Source of the DNA: Synergistaceae bacterium
Lineage (GTDB): Bacteria > Synergistota > Synergistia > Synergistales > Aminobacteriaceae
Direction: 5' to 3'
Length of the DNA: 64,000 bases
Assembly: GCA_017448375.1 (NCBI GenBank)
Contig: JAFSLR010000313.1
Coordinates: forward strand, 4,475 to 68,474
A program made the position numbers and the translations under genes. The notes beneath the pieces are model-generated. The model made no database searches, was not told the DNA's origin, and saw only the letters and a list, made by a program, of their open reading frames with translations. Shown in pieces: positions 1 through 7,660 of this stretch (position 1 is the first letter of the stretch; each line of letters begins with the position of its first letter).

Positions 1-188
1 CTCTCGAACGTTAATTCAACTACAGATTCACACAAAGCCCTTGAACCGAAATGAGAGAGTTTGCAGCTTCCTACCCCGTCAGACAACACAATTACAAGCC
101 CGGCCGGACTATTTACAGCGCAGAAATAATCCTGATTGACAGTATGATAAGAACCTTGAACGGATATTCCGCCGACCTTCAACTTCAT
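1..188 (-). CDS. PP2C-type protein phosphatase, N-terminal part (runs off left edge)
   Basis: Only the first 62 codons are in the window. From the ATG at 188 the product shows NQDYF at residues 18-22 and SDGVGSCKLSHFGS at residues 36-49. These match the N-terminal metal-binding region of PP2C (PPM) phosphatases, where the Asp of the DG pair binds a catalytic metal. Its ATG overlaps the TGA of the upstream VWA gene as ATGA, so the two are translationally coupled. It is the last visible gene of the minus-strand operon that starts near 6750. In TerY-P systems a PP2C of this kind sits beside VWA proteins and a Ser/Thr kinase. A kinase gene would be expected just outside the left edge, but that is inference. 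The family call rests on one motif region. Confidence 0.75.
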   Translation of the reverse strand, partial: MKLKVGGISVQGSYHTVNQDYFCAVNSPAGLVIVLSDGVGSCKLSHFGSRALCESVVELTFE

Positions 189-664
189 TGAAAACCTCCG
201 TTGCACGAATAAAAGTCTCTGAAGCATATTTCAAACAAAGCAGCAAGGACATTTACGCACTTGAAGCAATAGTGATTCGGAGCTGCAATTTGAGTAAGAA
301 CGCTAACATCTGAATCTGCACCGACAGCAACAGGAACAAGCGCGGATTTTTTAGCGCACAGGATGTCGTCGATATTCTCAGGGTCAAACAAACCGTCGCT
401 CAACAACAGAAATCTTGAGTTTTCTTCCGAGTCCTCTATAAATTCCTCAAGCGATGAGACATTTACGCTGTCATAGAACTTTATTTCGTCTGGGCTGTTA
501 GCTTCCACAAGGCTGTCAGACCACGTGAAGCACTTCATCTTACAATCAGCATATTTTGCTTTTGAAGCAGCACTCATAATTGAACGGACTGTGTTGCGCT
601 GTAAATTAGCCTTTCCGTCTGACTTGAAGCCCGCTGATGTGTCAACGATCAGATTCACCAGCAT
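185..664 (-). CDS. VWA-domain-like protein with degenerate metal site
   Basis: 159 aa. It opens with MLVNLIVDTSAGF, which resembles the DxSxS metal-ion-dependent adhesion site (MIDAS) of von Willebrand A domains but lacks the second serine. It keeps a later LLLSDG strand typical of the fold. The start is 2 bp downstream of the stop of the larger VWA gene at 667, and the stop overlaps the start of the PP2C gene. It is therefore the third VWA-like member of the operon and the most diverged. It may be a scaffold whose metal site is weakened. No signal peptide or membrane segment is visible, so a cytosolic location is likely. Confidence 0.6.
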   Translation of the reverse strand: MLVNLIVDTSAGFKSDGKANLQRNTVRSIMSAASKAKYADCKMKCFTWSDSLVEANSPDEIKFYDSVNVSSLEEFIEDSEENSRFLLLSDGLFDPENIDDILCAKKSALVPVAVGADSDVSVLTQIAAPNHYCFKCVNVLAALFEICFRDFYSCNGGFQ

Positions 665-666
665 TG

Positions 667-1377
667 TTAGTCATCGTCTTCGTCGTCATCATGGCGGGTT
701 GGACGCTTCACTGTGGTTGATATGTCTCTTTTGACTGTAGGCTGTGCGTCAATAGTCTTGGCCTTATCGTGGCTCTTTGAGATGGACAGCGCAACATTCT
801 TGAAAGCGTCAGCAATCGAACTTACGTCCTGAGCATAGAAGATCATTGCCCGGTCTCCTGTGAATCTTTCCATCATGTTGACATCTGCTCCTGTACCTAT
901 TGGGACACCTATGCGGATACACTTTGCGGTTCTTCCGTTATTGATGAAATCCTGAAGGGGACGCTGCCATTCATCATTCGGTGCGCCGTCAGAAACAACT
1001 ACAACTGCAGGGCAATACCACTTGCCGGGGGTAGTTGACTTATCCTCGATGAGAGTTTTTGCCTTCTTCAGTGCATCACCGAGCGGGGTCATTCCATTGG
1101 CATTAAAGTGCGGAATACCGTTAGCCTGAAGATCAGGCGCATCTGTGTATGTCAGATGGAGATTCGCGTTATCTCCGCCGAAGGTGATAATTGCAACCTT
1201 AATCATCTTCTCGCGTGTTCTCTGAGCAGCAAAGGAGTTCACCATTTCGGTAACTGCGTCATGAAGAGCCTTGATAGGTTCACCGTCCATACTTCCACTC
1301 ACATCGAGAAGCAGTATCACAGGATAATAGCGGACTTCGTTATTCCTGAATCCTTCCTGAAAACCAGCCATTTTCAC
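667..1377 (-). CDS. VWA-domain protein, TerY-like, copy A
   Basis: 236 aa. The MIDAS motif DVSGSM lies at about residues 25-30, followed by the alternating strands and helices of a VWA domain with VVVSDG near residue 118. This is the architecture of TerY, the VWA protein of tellurite-resistance and stress-linked systems, which are thought to organise metal-dependent protein complexes. The first 30 residues are identical to the neighbour at 1398, and the ribosome binding site is duplicated with them. The C-terminal tail has two TVKR motifs and then HDDDEDDD. Threonines beside basic residues and an acidic end suit a kinase target and FHA ligand, though that is inference. Start is GTG at 1377 or ATG at 1371, behind AGGAG. 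Confidence 0.85.
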   Translation of the reverse strand: MKMAGFQEGFRNNEVRYYPVILLLDVSGSMDGEPIKALHDAVTEMVNSFAAQRTREKMIKVAIITFGGDNANLHLTYTDAPDLQANGIPHFNANGMTPLGDALKKAKTLIEDKSTTPGKWYCPAVVVVSDGAPNDEWQRPLQDFINNGRTAKCIRIGVPIGTGADVNMMERFTGDRAMIFYAQDVSSIADAFKNVALSISKSHDKAKTIDAQPTVKRDISTTVKRPTRHDDDEDDD

Positions 1378-1397
1378 TCACACTCCTAATTAGATAT

Positions 1398-2102
1398 TTA
1401 TTCATCATCGCCATCATCATCGTGCCTGACAGGACGTTTTACTGTAGTCGCAATACTCCTCTTTACTGTAGGGACAGAATGTTTGCTGCCGGTAGAAGTT
1501 TTACTTATAACTTCCGACACTTCTCTAAAGATTTTAGCGAGTGAGTTTACATTTTCTGCATGAAATATCATAGAGCTTTCTCCAGTGAAACGCAACATCA
1601 TATCTTCGTCAGCTTTCGAGCCTATGGGGACTCCAACTCTGAAACACTTTGCAGTGCGTCCGGTTTGAACAAAGTTATTCAGAGCCTTTTCCCATCCTGA
1701 TGCGGGGCGTCCGTCCGAGACAAGCACAACAGAAGGAATATACCATTTGCCCGATGTCTTAGCTTTATCCTCTATCATGTCCTTTGCAACCGTAAGTGCC
1801 TCGTAAAGCAATGTACCTCCTCCAGCCTTCAGTTCGGGAACTCCGCGCTTTTGAAGTTCTGCGGCATCCGTGTAAGGAGTATGGACAACTGCACCATCAG
1901 CACCGAAAGTAATTATTGCGATCTTGAACATATTTCCAAGTCCCATTTCCTGCGCGAAGGTCTCAACCATAACACCAACAGCCTCATGAAGTATCCTTAT
2001 CGGTTCACCTCTCATGCTTCCGCTCACGTCGAGAAGAAGTATCACGGGATAATAGCGAACTTCGTTATTCCTGAATCCTTCCTGAAAACCGGCCATTTTC
2101 AC
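1398..2102 (-). CDS. VWA-domain protein, TerY-like, copy B
   Basis: 234 aa. A paralogue of the gene at 667: identical N-terminal 30 residues including DVSGSM, diverged core, and a matching tail with two TVKR motifs and HDDDGDDE. Conservation of the tail despite core divergence argues that both ends are functional. The gap to copy A is about 20 bp and holds the copied ribosome binding site; the gap to the AAA+ gene upstream is 18 bp. The family binds Mg or Mn at the MIDAS and recruits partners. Here the partners are presumably the AAA+ ATPase and the phosphatase of the same operon. Start is GTG at 2102 or ATG at 2096. Confidence 0.85.
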   Translation of the reverse strand: MKMAGFQEGFRNNEVRYYPVILLLDVSGSMRGEPIRILHEAVGVMVETFAQEMGLGNMFKIAIITFGADGAVVHTPYTDAAELQKRGVPELKAGGGTLLYEALTVAKDMIEDKAKTSGKWYIPSVVLVSDGRPASGWEKALNNFVQTGRTAKCFRVGVPIGSKADEDMMLRFTGESSMIFHAENVNSLAKIFREVSEVISKTSTGSKHSVPTVKRSIATTVKRPVRHDDDGDDE

Positions 2103-2120
2103 TCACACTCCTATAAATAT

Positions 2121-3140
2121 TCACCTGCAGACAAGGGAACTTGGGACTTTCTCTGTTATATTGCCTTCAGAATCTGTCTCAGTCTCGTAGCTTTCAACTG
2201 TTATCTCGCAGTCGTGATCTTTGTTTTCATCGAACATGTAGCGTGAGAGCGGATCAATCAGATAACTCTCAACAATGTTACCGATCCCTCTTCCGCCGTT
2301 TGCGAGATTCTCAAGAGAACGTTCAAGTAACCTATCTCTCACCGTCTCACTTATGTTCAGCGTGATATTCATATTCTGCCTTATCGCCGAACAAATATTA
2401 GCGAGTTGTGTATCAAGAATCTCTCTCGCTGTTTCAGGACGTATGAAATCAAAGACCACTATATTTTCTCCGAGCCTGTTAAGAATCTCAGGCCTGCCTA
2501 TCCTGTGGAAGAAGTTCACGATTCCCTGCCTGACCTTTTTCTGCACCGCCTCATAGTTATCGCTCTGATCGACAAATTCACGGCGTTCACCGTTTTCATC
2601 TATTTCTGAAATTCCGAGATTACTGGTGAAAATAATTATAGCCTCAGAAAAATACACAGTGTTTCCCTGACCGTCAGTCATGCGTCCATCTTCAAGTATC
2701 TGCAGGAACTTATCGAGAATAGTTACGTGAGCTTTCTCTATCTCATCAAACAGCAGTATTGAAAACGGATTCTTCTTGACGGCATTAGTGAGCTGCCCTC
2801 CAACCTCATAGCCGACATATCCGGGAGGTGCTCCTAAAAGCCTTTGGTCGCTGTGAGGCTGTCCGTATTCGCTCATATCAAAGCGTATGCAGCTGTTCTC
2901 ATCGCCGAATATCTTCTCCGCAAGAGTTTTTGCTGTTTCCGTTTTTCCCGTTCCTGTCGGGCCTGCAAAAAACAGAACACCTTTAGGCTTTCCGTGTGAT
3001 GATGCTCTGATTCCTGCCATGCCGGTAACTGCACGTTTTACTATGTCCAGAGTTTTTATGACCGCCTGATCCTGCCCTTTACACGCCTGCGGAAATCTGG
3101 AAGGGCACTCTTCAATTTTGACTTGTCGAAGTCGCGCCAT
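2121..3140 (-). CDS. AAA+ ATPase, ClpB/ClpA D2-like (C-terminal half of a split protein)
   Basis: 339 aa if read from the ATG at 3140. It has Walker A GPTGTGKT (about residue 56), Walker B LLFDEIEKAH, sensor-1 FTSNLG, an arginine-finger region LNRLGENIV, and a sensor-2-like GGRGIGN. This is the order of the second AAA+ ring domain of Hsp100 unfoldases. The true N-terminus is probably in the frame of the gene at 3056-4000. In that frame the sequence runs DFRRRVKG, and this frame continues it with QDQAVIKTLD, together matching the usual Clp box around KGQDQAV. The residues encoded here before 3074 are probably not made, or only as an alternative short product. The protein likely remodels complexes using ATP for the VWA/FHA system. 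Confidence 0.85.
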   Translation of the reverse strand: MARLRQVKIEECPSRFPQACKGQDQAVIKTLDIVKRAVTGMAGIRASSHGKPKGVLFFAGPTGTGKTETAKTLAEKIFGDENSCIRFDMSEYGQPHSDQRLLGAPPGYVGYEVGGQLTNAVKKNPFSILLFDEIEKAHVTILDKFLQILEDGRMTDGQGNTVYFSEAIIIFTSNLGISEIDENGERREFVDQSDNYEAVQKKVRQGIVNFFHRIGRPEILNRLGENIVVFDFIRPETAREILDTQLANICSAIRQNMNITLNISETVRDRLLERSLENLANGGRGIGNIVESYLIDPLSRYMFDENKDHDCEITVESYETETDSEGNITEKVPSSLVCR

Positions 3141-4000
3141 GGGTTATCCTTTATGCCGAACTTGTAGAGGTCAACAACATCACATAGATCTCGAATCGAT
3201 GTCTCCTCAGAACGGCACATTGCTCGAAGACTCCCCAGTTCGCGGAAACTGAAGCCCTCAGTAAGTGCGGTAAATCGGTCAAGAAGTTTATCCAACTCAT
3301 TTTGCGAGAAGAGTTCTCGTTCTGCCTCCCATATCTCTGCTGTGAAGAAACCCTCTATATTATTCTCTATGTATACTCTACGCTCATCCCTGGAGGGTGG
3401 AAGAATGTTAATTATCTTCAGGCAGGGATTATCATGAAAGAACCAGCTCGGTAAATCGTTAGTCTTGTTGGTGATGATGATTAAGATATTTCTGAGGACG
3501 TCACCGCTGTCAGAACGCGCCTGTGAAGCATTCAGTGCCGCCTGATGAAGAAGGTTGTAACAGTCAACAGCTCTCTGCTCCAAATGCTGAGGGTCAGCAA
3601 TATATCTTGAGGCAAAGTTCATGATCACAACCGAGGGCATTCTGTTTTGCGACAAACTGCGCTGTATTGACTGTACAGCGTCATTTTTCGTGAACGGACT
3701 GTCTATTGCATCAGAGTTTCCATCAGAGCGAAGACCGACGAGTTCGGCGAAGACCTGAAGATATTTCTCATACGGTTCACAATGATTGTAGAAGCCCCTT
3801 ACAGAATCATAAAATACTATGCTTTTGTACCCCTGTTCCTTAAAGTAGAAATGAAGATATTGCTGTAAGTCGACAATGGAATCTCCTGAATAGCTGTGAT
3901 ACAAATCGAAGATGTCCCCTTCGAGAATAATGAGGGGCTTAATTTTGCTGAAGATGTCAAGCTCACGCGTCCAGTTGCTTTTACTATCGTTCATTACCAT
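3056..4000 (-). CDS. Degenerate AAA+ domain (N-terminal half of a split Clp-like protein)
   Basis: 314 aa. It has the alternating pattern of an AAA+ domain (SVVIMNFASRY as a Walker-B-like strand, NILIIITNKTN as a sensor-1-like strand, ILPPSRDERRVYIENN as the lid entry) but no Walker A lysine, so it cannot bind ATP in the usual way. The end, NPWRDFDKSKLK then DFRRRVKG, is the linker that normally precedes a Clp D2 domain. The matching D2 domain follows in the -1 frame after an 85-bp overlap. Read through with a -1 shift at 3074-3080, the product would be about 626 aa. The ATG at 4000 overlaps the stop of the radical SAM gene. No close family name is recognised for this half alone. Confidence 0.7.
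   Translation of the reverse strand: MVMNDSKSNWTRELDIFSKIKPLIILEGDIFDLYHSYSGDSIVDLQQYLHFYFKEQGYKSIVFYDSVRGFYNHCEPYEKYLQVFAELVGLRSDGNSDAIDSPFTKNDAVQSIQRSLSQNRMPSVVIMNFASRYIADPQHLEQRAVDCYNLLHQAALNASQARSDSGDVLRNILIIITNKTNDLPSWFFHDNPCLKIINILPPSRDERRVYIENNIEGFFTAEIWEAERELFSQNELDKLLDRFTALTEGFSFRELGSLRAMCRSEETSIRDLCDVVDLYKFGIKDNPWRDFDKSKLKSALPDFRRRVKGRIRRS
3074..3080 (-). promoter_or_regulatory. Slippery heptamer A_AAG_GGC, candidate -1 frameshift site
   Basis: On the minus strand, in the frame of the upstream AAA+ half, the codons are GTA AAG GGC, giving an X_XXY_YYZ heptamer. Slipping back one base after GGC makes the next codons CAG GAT CAG GCG. That joins RRRVKG to QDQAV, exactly the sequence expected at a Clp D2 boundary. 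A G-rich AGG lies about 7 nt upstream as a possible internal Shine-Dalgarno. Without the shift, translation stops at 3056. A one-base deletion in GGG, real or from assembly, would give the same picture. Confidence 0.5.
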
Positions 4001-4599
4001 ATTGTCAGCCCTTTCTGTTTTAGTCGTGTTTCAAGTTCCTGATGATACCCCGGCCTGTGAATACCGACAGAAGCTACACCCGTTGGTGTGGTGAAATTCT
4101 GAATTACATTATGCCACTCATTGAGGTAATCACTATACAAATCTTGATATTCCTTTTTGAGAAAGATAATGTTCTGATTGCTTGATCCTCTTAGGGCTTC
4201 GCCGTTATTACTTGCCTCGATATAAGGCCCGTCAATCAACACAGCTATATACTTCATAAGCTCAGGGTATTTACGCAGGAGTTCATCGTATTCATAACCG
4301 GTATACACGAGGACATCACGGGATATTCGGTTAAGTTCTGGCAGCAGTTCCATCAATGCGTCAGGCTGATAGAATGGGTCGCCTCCAGAAAGAGTGAAGC
4401 CGTCTACTCTATATTTCACCGTGATATTGCTGACTATCTTCAAGAGACTCTGAAGTGTTATGCTTGTGCTGTCAGGCTGAGTCCAAAGTTCAGGGTTACT
4501 GCACCCTTCGCAATGGTGCTCACAGCCGGCAAACCATATGCCTAGACGCTCACCTGGCCCAAGAGTCTTGACCGGATAAAGAATACGGGCAATAAACAT
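3994..4599 (-). CDS. Radical SAM activating-enzyme-like protein (NrdG/PflA type)
   Basis: 201 aa, the length of class III ribonucleotide reductase activases. The 4Fe-4S cluster motif CEHHCEGC (Cx3Cx2C) lies at about residues 26-33, and the SAM-binding GGDP at about residues 73-76. In NrdG and PflA the enzyme makes a 5'-deoxyadenosyl radical that installs a glycyl radical on a partner. No glycyl-radical enzyme is in this operon, so the substrate must be something else or encoded elsewhere. The C-terminal part from residue 130 is longer and less typical than in NrdG. The start ATG overlaps the TGA of the FHA gene as TGATG, and the stop overlaps the start of the AAA+ gene, so expression is coupled. 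Confidence 0.85.
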   Translation of the reverse strand: MFIARILYPVKTLGPGERLGIWFAGCEHHCEGCSNPELWTQPDSTSITLQSLLKIVSNITVKYRVDGFTLSGGDPFYQPDALMELLPELNRISRDVLVYTGYEYDELLRKYPELMKYIAVLIDGPYIEASNNGEALRGSSNQNIIFLKKEYQDLYSDYLNEWHNVIQNFTTPTGVASVGIHRPGYHQELETRLKQKGLTIW

Positions 4600-5483
4600 C
4601 AGCGAAGTTCTACCCTGAAGAACGCCGCATTATTCCCGCTGGAGTCCTTCTTACTATCCCCGAGACTTAAGATGTCGCCGTCGGACAGCTCCCTCACTTC
4701 TCCGTTACGAACTTTCCTGCCGTTCACGTATGTATGATTCTGTGAGCCGAGATCCTGAACAGTCATAACTCCGTCAGAGAAGTTAATTTCCGCGTGTTTT
4801 CTACTTACCCAGACCATAGACTGAAGATGTTCATTCATTACATTTTGACGGCCAACTATGATTTTCCCAGGCTTAACCTCATAACTGTATGTGCCGTCAT
4901 CTGACAGAAGGCGGGCATATGCAGCTTTATGTTTTACTTGCGGTTCTGGAGCTTTTACATTCTCGGGGTTATGGTTACTGGGTTGTGGCTCAGGAGCTTC
5001 CTGTGAACGCTTGAGAATTTCGGCCTCTGCTTCTTGACGGGACATTATGTTGGTGGGAGCATGGCATTTCTCACACAAGCGGCTTGTTACAGGGTTAATG
5101 TAATTGCAGTCAAGGTTCGAGCATAATCTGACCGCCTTACCTTGCGATGACGGCTGCTCTGGTTCCGGCGGTTTTGAAGGTGATTGTTCTTCAGTATCCT
5201 TAGCAGATTGTAACTTCTTCAGTTCTTCTTCTACTTTATCCGCTGGAATAGCTGGGACAGAACCTAGGTCAGCACCGCACGGACAAGCCACAGATTTTGC
5301 GGAGTTCACCGTAAAACATACAGGACAAATCTTTTTCTTTTCAGGAGATTTTGGTGTATCTTTCGGAACATTTCCGTCTTGAACTTTCATTACGCTGCTT
5401 AGGTCTTCTCCGCATGATTTGCAGTTATTGCGGTTACCCTTGTTCTTTAAGCCGCATTTCGGGCAATATTTCACCAAGTCCAT
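4599..5483 (-). CDS. Three-zinc-ribbon FHA-domain protein
   Basis: 294 aa. Three Cys4 zinc ribbons come first: CPKC with CKSC at residues 7-24, CPVC with CPCG around 52-70, and CSNLDC with CEKC around 119-140. Proline- and glutamate-rich linkers separate them. An FHA domain fills about residues 195-285 with the GR, SRKHAEI and NHTYVNGR motifs that bind phosphothreonine. It probably reads out Thr phosphorylation set by a kinase and erased by the PP2C of the operon. The zinc ribbons may contact protein or nucleic acid. It overlaps the radical SAM gene by one base and lies 16 bp after the coiled-coil gene. No signal peptide is seen. Confidence 0.85.
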   Translation of the reverse strand: MDLVKYCPKCGLKNKGNRNNCKSCGEDLSSVMKVQDGNVPKDTPKSPEKKKICPVCFTVNSAKSVACPCGADLGSVPAIPADKVEEELKKLQSAKDTEEQSPSKPPEPEQPSSQGKAVRLCSNLDCNYINPVTSRLCEKCHAPTNIMSRQEAEAEILKRSQEAPEPQPSNHNPENVKAPEPQVKHKAAYARLLSDDGTYSYEVKPGKIIVGRQNVMNEHLQSMVWVSRKHAEINFSDGVMTVQDLGSQNHTYVNGRKVRNGEVRELSDGDILSLGDSKKDSSGNNAAFFRVELR

Positions 5484-5499
5484 AAACCTTTATTCTCCT

Positions 5500-6750
5500 T
5501 TACGAAATACTCAAGCTCTCAGAAGCACTCGTGAAATTATTGTTACGCTCTGAGGCAAGAACCTTCACATCACGCTGCATTTTATATTCTTCAATCAAGA
5601 ACGATGGAGCATAAGCACCATTTGGCGGCTGTCGTGTAATTGAACAAGTTATGCCTTTTACTGCTATATCCTCCTCGAATTTATGAGCCTTTGCACAAAA
5701 AGACCGCTGGTGATTCTCAAGGACAATGGGCATTTCATCATAAAGCGGGTATTCTTCACAGGAACTTGAACTTCTGAGCGCGCCTATCTCTATTGAAATT
5801 TGTCCGTTATCCTGATAGATAACACTAGCTGCGACACCGTCATCATCAATCTGATAAAGTTCTTCGGTAAAAGACAGGCCTGACGGAACGGTCATTTTAC
5901 GCGATCCAATGACTTTATAACCCATGCTTGCCATTTCCTCGTTCATCGTGTTGTGTATGTATTGACGCTTACTGTCAGTATATGCGCGCTCTTCGAGAGA
6001 ACTTATCAATTCGGTTAAAGTTGCCTCCGCGTTCTCATCAAACAGCACTTCCTTACATTCAACACCAACCATCTCAGCTGAAGCTCTATACTTATCAACA
6101 AGCGACAGATATGTTTCAAAGCGTTCATGATATTTTCTGCACTTGTTGACGAATGGAACCAGTACTAATGAATCAAACCGGTCAACATCGTCAATACTGT
6201 TCAGCGATGTAATTTCAAGCTCCAGACTTTCAGCCTCACTATGCAATTCATCTGAGAGGTTTAAGCCGTAGACTTCAGATAAAAAGTTCTGAAGCTGTTT
6301 AACTCTCTCGTCGAGCTGAAGTTGTTGCTGCCGCTGTGCTCTTAGGCGTTTTGTTTCATCAGCCCTTTGCTGCATAATTAGTTCTTCCTGTCTTTGCCGG
6401 GCTTCACGGAGCTGACGTGTCTCTTCGGCTTTTTGGTTCTGCTCACGGATCTTGCGTGCAAGTTCTTCGGCCTCTTGCTTTCTGCGAGCTTCTTCTTTTC
6501 TGCGAATCTCTTCAGCTTCACGTATCCTTCTAGCTTCTTCTCTGGCTTTACGTTCTCTTTCCTGAGCTTCACGCTGTTCTTGTTTTCTGCGGCGCTCTTC
6601 TTCCTGACGTTTTTTGCGTTCTCTCTCTCGTCTGCGCCTTTTTTCCTGCAAGAGACGGCGTTTTTGTTCCTGGCGCTGGTGATTCCTCTGCCTCAGAGAA
6701 ACTTCAAGATAAACATCAACATCGAAATATCCATCAAAAGGCGAACTAAT
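5500..6750 (-). CDS. Long basic coiled-coil protein with C-terminal globular domain; probable ATT start
   Basis: First gene of the operon. The first third after the start is an unbroken Glu/Arg/Lys/Gln coiled coil to about residue 155. It is followed by a helical middle and a C-terminal domain of about 130 residues with an unrecognised beta-rich pattern (YQDNGQISIEIGAL). No ATG, GTG or TTG start lies near a ribosome binding site. TTG at 6651 sits in the middle of the coiled coil and lacks one. The open frame continues upstream (SSPFDGYFDVDVYLEVSLR) to an ATT at 6750, 7 nt after GGAGGTG and just after an in-frame TGA. ATT is a rare start, known from infC. If correct the protein is about 416 aa. 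Function unknown; likely a scaffold. Confidence 0.7.
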   Translation of the reverse strand: MSSPFDGYFDVDVYLEVSLRQRNHQRQEQKRRLLQEKRRRRERERKKRQEEERRRKQEQREAQERERKAREEARRIREAEEIRRKEEARRKQEAEELARKIREQNQKAEETRQLREARQRQEELIMQQRADETKRLRAQRQQQLQLDERVKQLQNFLSEVYGLNLSDELHSEAESLELEITSLNSIDDVDRFDSLVLVPFVNKCRKYHERFETYLSLVDKYRASAEMVGVECKEVLFDENAEATLTELISSLEERAYTDSKRQYIHNTMNEEMASMGYKVIGSRKMTVPSGLSFTEELYQIDDDGVAASVIYQDNGQISIEIGALRSSSSCEEYPLYDEMPIVLENHQRSFCAKAHKFEEDIAVKGITCSITRQPPNGAYAPSFLIEEYKMQRDVKVLASERNNNFTSASESLSIS

Positions 6751-6751
6751 T

Positions 6752-6921
6752 CAAAACACCTCCATAACATGAAATTTTTTATAATTATTACACGCAGAAA
6801 GGATAGAAACAACAGTAATTAACGTGTGCGTTTGAAAATAAACAGTATACTGAAAGTAGAAATTGATATAAAATAATAAAAACTTTACGCAAAAACTAAC
6901 TACGTAATAACTTTTGCAAAA
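6752..6921. promoter_or_regulatory. Divergent intergenic region with promoter-like boxes
   Basis: This AT-rich gap separates the minus-strand signalling operon from the plus-strand HTH gene. On the minus strand TTGTTT, a 16-bp spacer and TAATAA lie upstream of the GGAGGTG ribosome binding site. On the plus strand the gap carries two similar motifs, TTTACGCAAAAAC and TTTTGCAAAAATG, just before the HTH start. The divergent layout suggests that the HTH protein could regulate the operon. Confidence 0.35.
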
Positions 6922-7584
6922 ATGACGACAGTATTTAATCTGACAGATAATGAGATTTCACGTTTAACGGCAAAATTTAGAGAGTTTCAGGATACCCGCA
7001 ATGCGCTTCTAATATTTATCATAAATTACATTGCAGATTATCAACAGTCTCATGGCACATCTTCAAATCATCGCAGATATTTGCGGCAGAAATATACTTG
7101 GCAGACACCAAGAATAAATTATTTATTCAACAGCGGGGACGGCTTTTATTGGAGTGTGAGAAACATTGCTATAGTTTTAGGGCGCAACCGTTCATCAATC
7201 ACGAGAACAATGAAAAAAATGAAGACATCTGAAGACTGGAATAATAGACTGTCAGACCTTAGAAGAATAGTAACCTCTGACAATGGCTTGAATATTGTAG
7301 TATTCCATCAGGATATTTTTGAGTTGCTGCTAGATTACTACGAGGAAGAATACTTAATGCGTCTCGCAAAGCCAAGACATGGCAGTGCAGAAAATGCCCC
7401 TGATATAGAGGAATTACGCCGTTTTTGGCATCAACTTAGAGCACAGGAGAATATTCAAAAGAGCTTATTTGCGCCTGGAAGTTTTAGAGCCTGTTTGCCA
7501 GGTTCGCCAGTCAGCTGGCACTATCGTTTCAGGAATATCGTGCGAAAAATTTTTGACTTCATAAAAATTAAATGCACAGGTTAA
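6922..7584 (+). CDS. HTH-containing hypothetical protein, divergent from the signalling operon
   Basis: 220 aa, not recognised as a named family. A helix-turn-helix-like stretch lies at about residues 74-98 (SVRNIAIVLGRNRSSITRTM) in a context reading like DNA-binding regulators. An acidic Asp/Tyr/Glu segment near residues 130-145 follows. There is no membrane segment. The start is the ATG at 6922 after a weak TTTTGCAAAA stretch with no clear Shine-Dalgarno. It is transcribed away from the VWA/AAA+/FHA operon and may be its regulator. It could also belong with the ankyrin gene that starts 76 bp downstream. Confidence 0.55.
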   Translation: MTTVFNLTDNEISRLTAKFREFQDTRNALLIFIINYIADYQQSHGTSSNHRRYLRQKYTWQTPRINYLFNSGDGFYWSVRNIAIVLGRNRSSITRTMKKMKTSEDWNNRLSDLRRIVTSDNGLNIVVFHQDIFELLLDYYEEEYLMRLAKPRHGSAENAPDIEELRRFWHQLRAQENIQKSLFAPGSFRACLPGSPVSWHYRFRNIVRKIFDFIKIKCTG

Positions 7585-7660
7585 TTACGGTAGATGTTAT
7601 AAATTTTTTCTGCAAGAATAAGCACCTAGAAAACATATTCCATAAAGGTTAATTTGAGTC

